This document shows, one piece after another, positions 7,476-15,482 of a DNA stretch of 64,000 nt (within the stretch, counting starts at the first letter, position 1; each line of letters starts with the position of its first letter). This DNA is from [Flexibacter] sp. ATCC 35103. Its GTDB lineage: Bacteria; Bacteroidota; Bacteroidia; Flavobacteriales; Flavobacteriaceae. The stretch spans positions 186,001-250,000 of the forward strand of contig NZ_MTQF01000005.1 in the NCBI RefSeq assembly GCF_001975985.1, written 5' to 3'. The notes beneath the pieces were generated by a model. It saw only the letters and a list, made by a program, of their open reading frames with translations. It was not told where the DNA came from and searched no databases. The position numbers and the translations under genes were made by a program.

Positions 7476-8549
7476 ATGAAAGTAAAAATTTCCGAAAATA
7501 AATATGTTTTAAATACAATAACAATTGTGATTATTTCCTATGTGTGTATATTTCTTTATGCTTTTAATACTATATCTGTAATAGATTTTTTAAAAGTGTT
7601 TTCGCTTATTGTCTTAATTTCTATTTCATGCTTTGTTTTTGGAGGAGCATTGGGGTTTCTGTTTGGAATTCCTAATCATAAAGATGCGGATATGAATGAT
7701 AGATTTGAAAGAAATACATCTTTACGGCAAATTTCAGATTGGCTTACAAAAATCATTGTCGGGATCACTTTAGTCGAATTGAAAAACATTTTTACTTTTT
7801 TCAAACAAACAGTTTTAATTATTTCAAAACTCATAAATACTGATTTATCAATTAATGTTTTGGTTGCTGTAATAATAATTGAATTTATAATAATTGGTTT
7901 TGTATTAATTTATATACTTACAATTACGGTATTTTTTAAAGACTTAGTTGATAGTGATAATACAATTTTGACCTTATTATCTAATCTTAATTTAGATCCT
8001 AGTGATATGAAAATTACAGATTTGATAGAGGATGATAGTAAATTTATTAGTGAGGAGAAAAAATCTCAGATATTAAAATACGTTTCAAAAAATGGAATTA
8101 AGGTTGATAATATTTATTTAGCAAAACGTTTAGCTAAAATATTATATCAAATGAAAGAATATTCAAATTCTGCTGCTGCTTATTCATGGGCATTTAATTT
8201 AAATAATGATGATATTTCTTTAAAGATAAATGAAGCTTTTATCAGAAGTAAATTTTTAAAACAATTTGAATCATCAAATTCAATTTTAAAAGAATTAATA
8301 AGTAAAAACAATAATTTGGCTATTCCTTTTTATAATATGGCTTGTAATTTTAATAGAGAACTAAGAGACTTGATTAATAATAGTATTAATGATGAAAGTT
8401 ACATATTAAATTTGCGTAAGGAAGTAGAGAATAATTTAAAAGAAGCTTTTTTAAGAGATAGAGGTCTTTATATTGAAGCAATTAAGGATTCTGAGCTTGA
8501 TGGAATTGACATTAAATCAATTTTTAATGGTGTAGAAAGAAACGAGTGA
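7476..8549 (+). CDS. membrane protein with cytoplasmic helical-repeat domain, unknown function
   Basis: I choose the ATG at 7476 (357 aa); a TTG lies 9 bp upstream in frame. The first 160 residues contain about four hydrophobic segments, with the conserved-looking stretch GALGFLFGIPN between helices 2 and 3 and NTSLRQISDWLTKIIVG just before helix 3. I recall similar stretches in unannotated membrane proteins of diverse bacteria, but I cannot name a domain. The C-terminal 190 residues are soluble, with TPR-like helical pairs (AKILYQMKEYSNSAAAYSWAF). The gene is more AT-rich than its neighbours and stands alone before a strong terminator, which suggests accessory or recently acquired DNA. Confidence 0.75.
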   Translation: MKVKISENKYVLNTITIVIISYVCIFLYAFNTISVIDFLKVFSLIVLISISCFVFGGALGFLFGIPNHKDADMNDRFERNTSLRQISDWLTKIIVGITLVELKNIFTFFKQTVLIISKLINTDLSINVLVAVIIIEFIIIGFVLIYILTITVFFKDLVDSDNTILTLLSNLNLDPSDMKITDLIEDDSKFISEEKKSQILKYVSKNGIKVDNIYLAKRLAKILYQMKEYSNSAAAYSWAFNLNNDDISLKINEAFIRSKFLKQFESSNSILKELISKNNNLAIPFYNMACNFNRELRDLINNSINDESYILNLRKEVENNLKEAFLRDRGLYIEAIKDSELDGIDIKSIFNGVERNE

Positions 8550-8701
8550 TTCATTTGAAATAAATGTTAATTAATATTGTTTTATGTATATTTTTTATAC
8601 ATTTGAATACTAAACTAAAAAGTATGAGCGATTTAACCACAATTTAAATAATGCTAATTAAAATTGCATTTTTTGATCTAAAGTTATTTTATAAATAAAA
8701 C

Positions 8702-8731
8702 AAAAACCACTTCGTACGAAGTGGTTTTTTT
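8702..8731. terminator. bidirectional Rho-independent terminator
   Basis: A perfect palindrome (arms CCACTTCG and CGAAGTGG around TA) flanked by A5 on the left and T7 on the right lies between convergent genes. It can terminate both. Confidence 0.9.
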
Positions 8732-8747
8732 GTTAAAAGACTATAAA

Positions 8748-9827
8748 TTATTTTAGATTGTCTTTCCCTACTGAGACACTGATTAACACATATCCATTTT
8801 CAGTTCTTAGAAACTCAAAATGATCTTGTTTTTCGTTTTTATTAGAAATTACAATATTTTTTACAGGATATTTCCAGTCTTTAGGCTGATTGCAATTATT
8901 AAAGTATTCTTCAAATTCTTTTCCTTCGTAGATAAATTGATTTAAACTTTCAGAAAAAATATGATAGTCGCAATTTTTAGTATTGAGTTCTGCTAACTTG
9001 GCTTTTATAAGTTTATAATTTTTATTGATGAATGTAGTTTTCGATTCACTTATCCAGCCATTTGGTTCTTTCCAATATGTAATTTTATCATAAGAAAATC
9101 TCAATAAATTATCTTTTGAGAGATCAGTAAGTATATTGTTTTTTAGCCAGAATTTAAATTCTTTGTCAAAATTTATAAACGAATAATATTGTCCGTCAAC
9201 ACCCAGAAAATTTTCTCTTATTGCATCTTTACTTGGCTCTTTTGATTTTTGTAGAGAATAAAAATTGAGTTCGTCGTTATATCCAAAATTTTCGATTAGG
9301 ATTTTATTATTGGTATCAAGAAGATATTCTTTTCCACCTGACCAATAAAAATGTCCGTCTCCGCCTGGATCCATTATTTTAACAGCGCCTTTTAATGCGA
9401 TAATCATTCCGTTTCTTACTCGTGTAAGATCACTGTATTCGGTAGGAATTACAATTTTTCCATCACCGTTAAACAATCCCATTTTGTCTGTTTTATAATC
9501 TTTAAAACGAATAAAACCTTCGTTCTCGCAATCTGGTCCATTATCAAAAACGTACAAGCTATCGCGGCCTGTTATTTTGCCGGATTTAGTTAGATAGTAA
9601 CTTTTCCAGCTTTCATTTACTTCTTCAGAAACTACGATAATATCATCAAATTTATTGGCAGAAGTTAGTCCCATAAATTTGGGTTCTATTTTTACTTTAC
9701 CGCTTTTGTCTTTAAAACCTATATGCGTGGTGTCTTTGTCCCAAAATGAAATCCAGGTATCTTTATTTTGTGCAAATAAAAAAGAGGTTGTAAAAAACAG
9801 TGTATAAAGAAGGATACTTTTTTTCAT
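8748..9827 (-). CDS. exported WG-repeat-like protein
   Basis: The 359-aa protein has a clear signal peptide (MKKSILLYTLFFTTSFLFAQ, cleavage after about residue 19). The N-terminal half carries repeats of the WG type, for example IGFKDKSGKVKIEPKF and MGLFNGDGKIVIPTEYSDL. These form beta-rich repeat folds in exported Bacteroidota proteins of mostly unknown function. The C-terminal half has no family I recognise. The gene is separated by only 9 bp from the small Cys-rich gene upstream on the same strand, so the two are probably co-transcribed. Confidence 0.75.
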   Translation of the reverse strand: MKKSILLYTLFFTTSFLFAQNKDTWISFWDKDTTHIGFKDKSGKVKIEPKFMGLTSANKFDDIIVVSEEVNESWKSYYLTKSGKITGRDSLYVFDNGPDCENEGFIRFKDYKTDKMGLFNGDGKIVIPTEYSDLTRVRNGMIIALKGAVKIMDPGGDGHFYWSGGKEYLLDTNNKILIENFGYNDELNFYSLQKSKEPSKDAIRENFLGVDGQYYSFINFDKEFKFWLKNNILTDLSKDNLLRFSYDKITYWKEPNGWISESKTTFINKNYKLIKAKLAELNTKNCDYHIFSESLNQFIYEGKEFEEYFNNCNQPKDWKYPVKNIVISNKNEKQDHFEFLRTENGYVLISVSVGKDNLK

Positions 9828-9836
9828 GAGATTTAT

Positions 9837-10121
9837 TTATCGAATATGAATTTCAACTTCATTGTTTTTGGCTTCATCAAAACAATCAGCACATAATATT
9901 TTAAAGTCAGCGTTGGTTTGAAAAACATCAGTCCATTCTTCGCCATTGTCAAGAAGCCATTGTTCGCATTCTCCACACCAGGCAATTTGCGGAAGATCTT
10001 CTTCGGCTTCTGAATAAAAAAAGCCAACCTTTTGTTTTAAGTCTATTGACATCGCAATATGAATACACGCAAAAGACATGTCTTTTGAACCATGTTGTTC
10101 ACATAAAACTTTTTCAATCAT
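9837..10121 (-). CDS. small cysteine-rich, probably zinc-binding protein
   Basis: The 94-aa acidic protein has CEQHG near the N-terminus, a CIHI motif, then AWCGECEQW and a C-terminal LCADCFDEAK. Several Cys/His pairs are well placed to bind zinc. I have seen this pattern in uncharacterised Bacteroidota proteins, sometimes near toxin/immunity genes, but no function is established. It is the first gene of a two-gene unit with the WG-repeat-like protein. No signal peptide is present, so it is cytosolic. Confidence 0.65.
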   Translation of the reverse strand: MIEKVLCEQHGSKDMSFACIHIAMSIDLKQKVGFFYSEAEEDLPQIAWCGECEQWLLDNGEEWTDVFQTNADFKILCADCFDEAKNNEVEIHIR

Positions 10122-10209
10122 GTTTTATTGTTGTGGATTTAGGGATAAAGTGAATTTTCTTTCAAATATATTAAATGTAATCTGGAATTATATCTCAAAT
10201 CAAAAAAAG

Positions 10210-10243
10210 AACCCCTATAAGTTTTTAAAAACTTATAGGGGTT
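10210..10243 (-). terminator. palindromic terminator of ahcY
   Basis: A perfect inverted repeat (arms AACCCCTATAAGTTTT and its complement, short TA loop) lies about 60 bp after the ahcY stop. On the minus strand it is followed by C then a run of T. A smaller palindrome, TCCCGAA-G-TTCGGGA, lies at 10270-10284. Confidence 0.7.
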
Positions 10244-10301
10244 AAATAGGTATTAAATAAGATAATCTATCCCGAAGTTCGGGACAGAAATCTAAATTTT
10301 A

Positions 10302-11618
10302 CTAGTATCTGTAGTACTCTGGTTTGAAAGGACCTTCAACCGGAACACCAATATAAGCAGCCTGATCGTCACGTAAAGTTTCCAATTCAACGCCTAATTT
10401 AGCTAAGTGCAAAGCAGCAACTTTTTCATCTAAATGTTTTGGTAACATATAAACGTCATTGTTGTAAGCAGCGCTGTTTTTCCATAATTCGATTTGTGCC
10501 AAAGTTTGGTTTGTAAATGAGTTACTCATTACAAAACTTGGGTGACCTGTAGCACAACCAAGGTTTACTAAACGACCTTCAGCAAGAATGATGATATCTT
10601 TTCCAGCGATAGTATATTTGTCAACTTGAGGTTTGATTTCGATTTTAGATGCACCGTGGTTTTTGTTCAACCAAGCCATATCAATTTCGTTATCAAAGTG
10701 ACCAATGTTACAAACAACAGTTTTGTCTTTCATTTGCTCGAAGTGCTCTCCAAGAACGATATCTTTATTTCCTGTAGTTGTAATGATGATATCAGCATTA
10801 GCAATTACAGTGTTTAATTTTTTAACTTCATAACCGTCCATTGCAGCTTGTAAAGCACAAATTGGGTCAATTTCAGTAACAGTTACAATAGATCCTGCAC
10901 CTCTGAAAGAAGCAGCAGTTCCTTTTCCAACATCACCGTATCCACAAACGATAACTCTTTTTCCAGCTAACATTAAGTCAGTTGCACGACGTACAGCATC
11001 TACAGCAGATTCTTTACAACCGTATTTGTTATCAAATTTAGATTTAGTAACAGAGTCATTAATGTTGATTGCAGGCATTGGTAAAGTTCCGGCTTTTACT
11101 CTTTCGTAAAGTCTGTGAACTCCAGTTGTAGTTTCTTCAGACAATCCTTTGATTCCAGGAACCAATTCTGGGAAACGATCAATAACCATGTTAGTTAAAT
11201 CTCCACCGTCATCAAGAATCATGTTCAATGGTTTTCTGTCTTCACCAAAGAATAAAGTTTGCTCAATACACCAGTCAAATGATTGCTCATCAAGACCTTT
11301 CCAGGCATAAACCTGAATTCCAGCAGCCGCAATAGCAGCAGCCGCCTGATCCTGAGTAGAGAAAATGTTACAAGAAGACCAAGTAACTTCTGCACCAAGA
11401 GCGATTAAAGTTTCGATCAAAACTGCAGTTTGGATAGTCATGTGTAAACATCCGGCGATACGAGCACCTGCAAGAGGTTGTTCGTCTTTATATTCAGCAC
11501 GAAGCGCCATTAAACCTGGCATTTCAGCTTCAGCTAATTCAATTTCTTTTCTTCCCCAAGCCGCTAGAGAGATGTCTTTTACTTTGAAAGCCACAAAAGG
11601 CGTAGTTGTAGTACTCAT
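10302..11618 (-). CDS. ahcY: adenosylhomocysteinase
   Basis: S-adenosylhomocysteine hydrolase converts SAH to adenosine and homocysteine, relieving product inhibition of methyltransferases. The protein is 438 aa, the usual length. It shows the NAD-binding loop GYGDVGKG, the N-terminal substrate stretch [17 protein letters not shown] with [14 protein letters not shown], and the family C-terminus ending in KPEYYRY, which contributes to the cofactor site. It is monocistronic, with a -7 box 32 bp upstream and a terminator downstream. Confidence 0.97.
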   Translation of the reverse strand: MSTTTTPFVAFKVKDISLAAWGRKEIELAEAEMPGLMALRAEYKDEQPLAGARIAGCLHMTIQTAVLIETLIALGAEVTWSSCNIFSTQDQAAAAIAAAGIQVYAWKGLDEQSFDWCIEQTLFFGEDRKPLNMILDDGGDLTNMVIDRFPELVPGIKGLSEETTTGVHRLYERVKAGTLPMPAININDSVTKSKFDNKYGCKESAVDAVRRATDLMLAGKRVIVCGYGDVGKGTAASFRGAGSIVTVTEIDPICALQAAMDGYEVKKLNTVIANADIIITTTGNKDIVLGEHFEQMKDKTVVCNIGHFDNEIDMAWLNKNHGASKIEIKPQVDKYTIAGKDIIILAEGRLVNLGCATGHPSFVMSNSFTNQTLAQIELWKNSAAYNNDVYMLPKHLDEKVAALHLAKLGVELETLRDDQAAYIGVPVEGPFKPEYYRY

Positions 11619-11649
11619 TTATAGTATATTTGTAATTGTAAAATTTTTG

Positions 11650-11657
11650 CAAATTTA
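11650..11657 (-). promoter_or_regulatory. -7 box of ahcY promoter
   Basis: On the minus strand TAAATTTG matches TAnnTTTG and would start transcription about 25 nt before the ahcY ATG. The upstream -33 element is not clear. Confidence 0.45.
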
Positions 11658-11770
11658 CGTAATAACTTTAGAATTTTTACTATCTTCTGTAAGATTTGTG
11701 AAATGTTTAATTTCTTAATCTTTTGAACTTTAGCTAAATAATTTACCTGAGATAAGATGATTATGAGAAC

Positions 11771-11850
11771 CAGGAGCTGTTTCCTGCAGTTCGCTATATC
11801 TTTTCCTTGCTAAAGAAGCAAGAAAAAGGATGCCGCTTCCATCAGGGCTA
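11771..11850 (+). repeat. dispersed structured intergenic element, copy 1
   Basis: An 80-bp unit starting CAGGAGCT and ending ATCAGGGCTA, with an internal hairpin CTTTT-C-CTTGCT / AGCAAG-A-AAAAG at 11800-11828. A second copy with the same frame but different hairpin sequence lies at 38701-38790. Confidence 0.65.
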
Positions 11851-11936
11851 AAAGATCAGACATTTGATAAACATTAAGATTTTAAAAGTAACGAATAATT
11901 TATAATTAACCATTTATAATTCAGAATTAAAAAAGC

Positions 11937-12587
11937 ATGCCTTTATTTCAAACCATACAATGCAACGAAACGACTAAACTTTTAATCTGGGAAATAACAG
12001 AACCTTTTGAAGAGTTATTGAGTAAGGTAGTTTTAAAAGAAAAAACACAGCTTCGACTTAACGGGATGAAGTCACAAATGCATCAGTGTGCTTTTTTGAG
12101 TGTACGTATGTTGATTCAGGAAATGGGTTTTACAGATAATGATTTGCATTATGACGAATTTGGAAAACCTTATTTTGATTGTCATAATTATATTTCAATT
12201 ACACATTCGCACAATTTTGCAGCAATAATTGTAAGCCATGAAACAGTAGGTATCGATATGGAATTACAGCGCGAAAAAATCCTTCGTATCGCTGATAAAT
12301 TTGTCGATGGTGAATTCGATTATTTAAACCCGGATTTTTTAGAAGAATACATAAAAAAGCTTACTATTATTTGGGGGGCGAAAGAAGCTATATTTAAGAT
12401 AAGAAACGAAAAAGGGATCAGTTTTAAAGACCATATAAAAGTTGGAAATTTTTCTCTTAACAAAAATCAAACCGAAGCAAGTCTGCATTTTGATAACCTG
12501 GTTAAAGATTTTGATGTTCATTATCAGGAAATCAAATCAAGTACTTCAGGGCAGGACTTTACTTTGGTTTATGCTTTTGAGAAGTAG
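11937..12587 (+). CDS. 4'-phosphopantetheinyl transferase superfamily protein
   Basis: The 216-aa protein is an Sfp-like transferase that moves phosphopantetheine from CoA to a serine of acyl-carrier or peptidyl-carrier proteins. The magnesium-binding motif is GIDMEL (about residues 104-109), and WGAKEAIFK (about 143-151) is the second signature, with E and K as expected. The N-terminal region contains the ISITHSHN stretch typical of the family. No carrier-protein, fatty-acid or polyketide gene is adjacent, so the target is unknown; it may be the cell's general-purpose transferase. Confidence 0.85.
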   Translation: MPLFQTIQCNETTKLLIWEITEPFEELLSKVVLKEKTQLRLNGMKSQMHQCAFLSVRMLIQEMGFTDNDLHYDEFGKPYFDCHNYISITHSHNFAAIIVSHETVGIDMELQREKILRIADKFVDGEFDYLNPDFLEEYIKKLTIIWGAKEAIFKIRNEKGISFKDHIKVGNFSLNKNQTEASLHFDNLVKDFDVHYQEIKSSTSGQDFTLVYAFEK

Positions 12588-12641
12588 TTTTTAGTCTCAG
12601 TTTTCGGTGGCAGTTTTCAGTACAAGGACAAAAAAATGAGT

Positions 12642-13058
12642 TTAATTTAAATTTTCTAAAGAAACTTCACTCATTTTTTTACGATGCTCAAACATGCTCA
12701 TAAATAAAAAAGTACTCATTTTTCTGGCGCGACGTTTTATGGTATCGGCATTTTCACCTTCAAAATGTTCATCTATGGTTTGAAACCAATGATTGAGCCA
12801 TATTCCAAATACTTCGGCTGTTATAATATTTTTAAAATGCGCATCAACTTCATTGTGCACAACATGCGGATTGCCTTTGTATTTTTTTACCGCAAACAAA
12901 TTAGTTTCCCAAAAATCAGTCAGCTTTTCCAGATGGGTGTCCCAATCTTTAATCATCGTATTAAAATAAAAGCCGATCTCTTCATCGGCTCTTATTTTAG
13001 CATAAAACTGATGAACTAAAAAAGTAATATCAGCTCTGTTTTCTATTTGTTTTCTCAT
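12642..13058 (-). CDS. group III truncated haemoglobin-like protein
   Basis: The 138-aa protein aligns end to end with group III truncated haemoglobins: IGFYFNTMI and HLEKLTDFWETNLF at the N-terminal side, then YKGNP, and WLNHWFQTIDEHFEGENA. In relatives the proximal heme ligand is the His in a pattern like ...HFxxWL. Here that position reads V83 in EVFGIWL, so the usual ligand seems to be missing; H90 lies seven residues later. It overlaps by 4 bp (ATGA) with the membrane-protein gene upstream. Both are placed behind an FNR-like operator, suggesting a role in nitric-oxide or low-oxygen response. Confidence 0.8.
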   Translation of the reverse strand: MRKQIENRADITFLVHQFYAKIRADEEIGFYFNTMIKDWDTHLEKLTDFWETNLFAVKKYKGNPHVVHNEVDAHFKNIITAEVFGIWLNHWFQTIDEHFEGENADTIKRRARKMSTFLFMSMFEHRKKMSEVSLENLN

Positions 13059-13342
13059 AATATAAAACTGTTCAGAAATATAAATAAAATACTTAATAAA
13101 GCGCTTAAAATAATAAGGTTAAAAACCACTTTATGTTTCATTTGTGCAAGGATAGAAGTGTTGGCAAAAACACAAGCCAGAACAATAATTGCTAACTGAA
13201 TCATTTGTGCAATAGAGGTTCCGTGAGAAAGAATATACATTGCAGCTGCGCCGCCTAAACAGCTTTGACCAATTACAGCCATTGCTGCAGAACCCATATA
13301 ATTTTTATTGAAATTTTCGAATGTTGTTTGATAAAGTGTCAT
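13055..13342 (-). CDS. small integral membrane protein, 95 aa
   Basis: Three hydrophobic segments (about residues 15-37, 44-65 and 72-94) and almost no soluble part. I do not recognise the family. The stop overlaps the truncated-haemoglobin start (ATGA), so the two are translationally coupled. An FNR-like palindrome and a -7 box lie just upstream, after the Crp/Fnr regulator gene. Context suggests a partner in respiration or nitrosative-stress defence; the sequence itself gives no catalytic motif. Confidence 0.7.
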   Translation of the reverse strand: MTLYQTTFENFNKNYMGSAAMAVIGQSCLGGAAAMYILSHGTSIAQMIQLAIIVLACVFANTSILAQMKHKVVFNLIILSALLSILFIFLNSFIL

Positions 13343-13362
13343 AATATTTGTTTTTAGAATAA

Positions 13363-13411
13363 CAAAGGTACAAGCACTTTAGAGCTCTATTTTATGATTA
13401 AAATCATAAAA
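13363..13411 (-). promoter_or_regulatory. FNR-like operator and -7 box for membrane protein - truncated haemoglobin unit
   Basis: A perfect 22-bp inverted repeat at 13390-13411 has the core TGAT-TAAA-ATCA, matching the FNR core TGAT-N4-ATCA. On the minus strand a TACCTTTG box lies at 13370-13363. If transcription begins about 4-6 bp after the box, the operator is centred near -41.5, the class II activator position. The regulator gene lies just upstream on the same strand. Confidence 0.7.
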
Positions 13412-13422
13412 CAAGAACTTTT

Positions 13423-14019
13423 TTATCGGTATACTTTTCTGTTTATAATCTTCAAAATGCCCTTTTTTTCTAAAGCTTTTATCGTTCTGATAACTGTTTC
13501 TACACGTAAACCGGTTAAATCTCCAATTTGTTGTCTTGTAAAATTAATGAGGTATCCGTTGTCATCTTTCTTAAAATTAAAATAAGCAATTCCGTGATCC
13601 ATTAATTTCAAAACGCGATGTTCCGGTTCTTGCGTAGACATCTCTGCCGCCATAACTGATTTGTAATACAATCGCTGCGCTAAATTCTCGATTATTTTAA
13701 TACTGACAGCTGGATTTTCTTCCAGTAATTTCATAAAATTATTTTTAGCCAGTAAAAGAATTTCAGAGTCATCGACAGCAATTGCATTAGCAGGATAATT
13801 TTGATTTAGAAATAAAGGCGGCTCTCCAAAAGATTGACCTTTATAGAAGATACCCTGAATGAATTCGCGGCCATCATCATTATAATTACTCATTTTTACT
13901 TCACCGGAAATAATTTGGTAGTAATGTGCCGGTAAATTTCCTTCTTCGAAAATAATTTCATTTTTGTCGAAAGATTTTTTCAGAGCACCATATTTTTGCA
14001 GCAAATCAACTGTAATCAT
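13423..14019 (-). CDS. Crp/Fnr family transcriptional regulator
   Basis: The 198-aa protein has a cyclic-nucleotide-binding-like beta barrel (about residues 15-110) and a C-terminal HTH (about 150-190). The recognition helix LRVETVIRTIK keeps the Glu and Arg that FNR-type proteins use (E-x-x-x-R). There is no cysteine at all, so it cannot carry an FNR-type iron-sulfur cluster; the signal must be different, possibly heme/NO or a small ligand. It is followed on the same strand by an FNR-like operator and the truncated-haemoglobin unit, its probable target. Confidence 0.9.
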   Translation of the reverse strand: MITVDLLQKYGALKKSFDKNEIIFEEGNLPAHYYQIISGEVKMSNYNDDGREFIQGIFYKGQSFGEPPLFLNQNYPANAIAVDDSEILLLAKNNFMKLLEENPAVSIKIIENLAQRLYYKSVMAAEMSTQEPEHRVLKLMDHGIAYFNFKKDDNGYLINFTRQQIGDLTGLRVETVIRTIKALEKKGILKIINRKVYR

Positions 14020-14101
14020 AATTCTGTTTTAGCTATATCACAAATATAATTCATTCAATATAGTTCTTCTACATTAAAAAACTTTTACTTTTACGCCCGT
14101 T

Positions 14102-14830
14102 ATGAGACAAAAAATACCCAATATACACGAACAAATTCTGGAAGCTAAAGGCAACGGTCAAAAATTACTAGCAATACTTTTAGATCCTGATAAAATTGTT
14201 TGGGAAAATTTAGATCATTTATTGCTTAAAATAAGTCAATCTCCTGCAACACATGTTTTTGTGGGAGGAAGTATTGTAGAATCTACAATCTTAGAAGAAT
14301 TAGTTGCCGCATTAAAACAAAAAACAAATTTGCCTGTTGTAATATTTCCCGGCAATCCGTCACAAATTTCACCTCAGGCTGATGCTATTTTATTTTTATC
14401 ATTATTATCCGGACGAAATCCGGATTACTTAATAGAATATCAGGTTCAGGCAGCACCTATTCTAAAAAAAACAAATCTTGAGGTAATCTCTACCGGTTAT
14501 ATCTTGATCGAAAGCGGTAATGAAACTGCCGTAGCCCGTGTAAGCAAAACAAAACCTTTAAACAGGGAAAATTTTGGTTTGGTTTTGGCCACTGCACAAG
14601 CCGGAGAAATGTTAGGTAATAAATTAATTTATTTAGAAGCGGGAAGCGGAGCCCAAAAAACAGTACCACTGGAAATGATAGGGTTAATTGCTCAAAATGT
14701 TAATATTCCTATCATTGTTGGAGGAGGAATTGTAGATTTGCACGGAATACAAAATGCCTATAATGCTGGCGCAGATCTGGTTGTTATAGGAACTGCTTTT
14801 GAAAACGACAGCCATTTCTTTGAATCATAA
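14102..14830 (+). CDS. geranylgeranylglyceryl/heptaprenylglyceryl phosphate synthase family
   Basis: The 242-aa TIM-barrel protein couples sn-glycerol-1-phosphate to a polyprenyl diphosphate. Visible motifs include LLDPDK near the N-terminus, FVGGS, IFPGNPSQIS, STGYILIESG, YLEAGSGA and the phosphate-binding loop IIVGGGIVD with VVIGTAFE. These fit the GGGPS/PcrB family, with length typical of the bacterial group II enzymes reported from Flavobacteria. The physiological product in Bacteroidota is uncertain. It precedes pnuC by 28 bp and may share its transcript. Confidence 0.92.
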   Translation: MRQKIPNIHEQILEAKGNGQKLLAILLDPDKIVWENLDHLLLKISQSPATHVFVGGSIVESTILEELVAALKQKTNLPVVIFPGNPSQISPQADAILFLSLLSGRNPDYLIEYQVQAAPILKKTNLEVISTGYILIESGNETAVARVSKTKPLNRENFGLVLATAQAGEMLGNKLIYLEAGSGAQKTVPLEMIGLIAQNVNIPIIVGGGIVDLHGIQNAYNAGADLVVIGTAFENDSHFFES

Positions 14831-14858
14831 ATAGAAACAACCCAAAACAACCCGTCTA

Positions 14859-15482
14859 ATGATAGATTTTTTTCTGGAAAGTTACAAAAATGCTCCTTTA
14901 TGGCATATTGCTTTAGAGTTTATGGTTTTTGTTTGTGGGATATTAAGCGTTTGGTTTGCTAAAAAAGAAAATATCTGGGTATATCCAACAGGGCTAATCG
15001 CAACTTTAATCTCTGTATATTTATTATATGTAGCCGGTTATATTGGAGATATGATTATTAACGGGTATTTCTCTATAATGAGTATATATGGCTGGTATGT
15101 TTGGGCAAAAGGAGGAACTGTAGAAGATAATTTACCTATTACGAGAACGAATACTAACGAAAAAATAATTGGAGTTATACTATTTTTTGTAACCATTTTT
15201 GTAGTTTTCGGAATTTATAAATATTTTGATTACGAGATCAAAAATGACAATTATGTCGATATGATTTCTTCAGGAATATTTTTTGCAGGAATGTGGTATA
15301 TGGCCCGGAAAAAGATCGAAAACTGGACACTTTGGATCATTGGCGATATTATTGTAGTGCCTCTTTATGCGTATCGCGGCTTGGGAATGTTGTCACTTCA
15401 GTATTTAATTTTTACAATTTTGGCTATTTCAGCTTATTTAGAATGGAGAAAAATCTTAGACAGCAAAAAACAGCTATCATAA
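14859..15482 (+). CDS. pnuC: PnuC-type nicotinamide riboside transporter
   Basis: The 207-aa integral membrane protein has about seven hydrophobic segments and the PnuC stretch NGYFSIMSIYGWYVWAKGG, with NIWVYPTGLIATLISVYLL before it. PnuC proteins admit vitamin precursors by facilitated diffusion, trapped by phosphorylation. The next gene, starting 40 bp before the pnuC stop, encodes a NadR-type ribosylnicotinamide kinase, which points to nicotinamide riboside rather than thiamin as substrate. Confidence 0.92.
   Translation: MIDFFLESYKNAPLWHIALEFMVFVCGILSVWFAKKENIWVYPTGLIATLISVYLLYVAGYIGDMIINGYFSIMSIYGWYVWAKGGTVEDNLPITRTNTNEKIIGVILFFVTIFVVFGIYKYFDYEIKNDNYVDMISSGIFFAGMWYMARKKIENWTLWIIGDIIVVPLYAYRGLGMLSLQYLIFTILAISAYLEWRKILDSKKQLS

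Larger units (their letters stand above)
11619..11936. other. intergenic region, 318 bp, with promoter and repeat element
   Basis: The spacer between divergent ahcY and the phosphopantetheinyl transferase gene holds the ahcY -7 box (11650-11657) and one copy of a structured dispersed element (11771-11850). No further gene is visible. Confidence 0.6.

Noticed and set aside
9833..10027. 64-aa minus-strand frame
   Set aside because: It is out of frame with and inside the Cys-rich protein gene.
15293..15442. longer N-terminus for the NadR-DUF4301 protein
   Set aside because: This part lies inside pnuC in another frame and has no kinase similarity; the ATG at 15443 precedes the P-loop by the usual distance.
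14859..15482. PnuC as thiamin transporter (PnuT) linked to the TPP riboswitch at 18048
   Set aside because: The riboswitch lies two genes downstream and faces the receptor; the overlapping kinase gene points to nicotinamide riboside.
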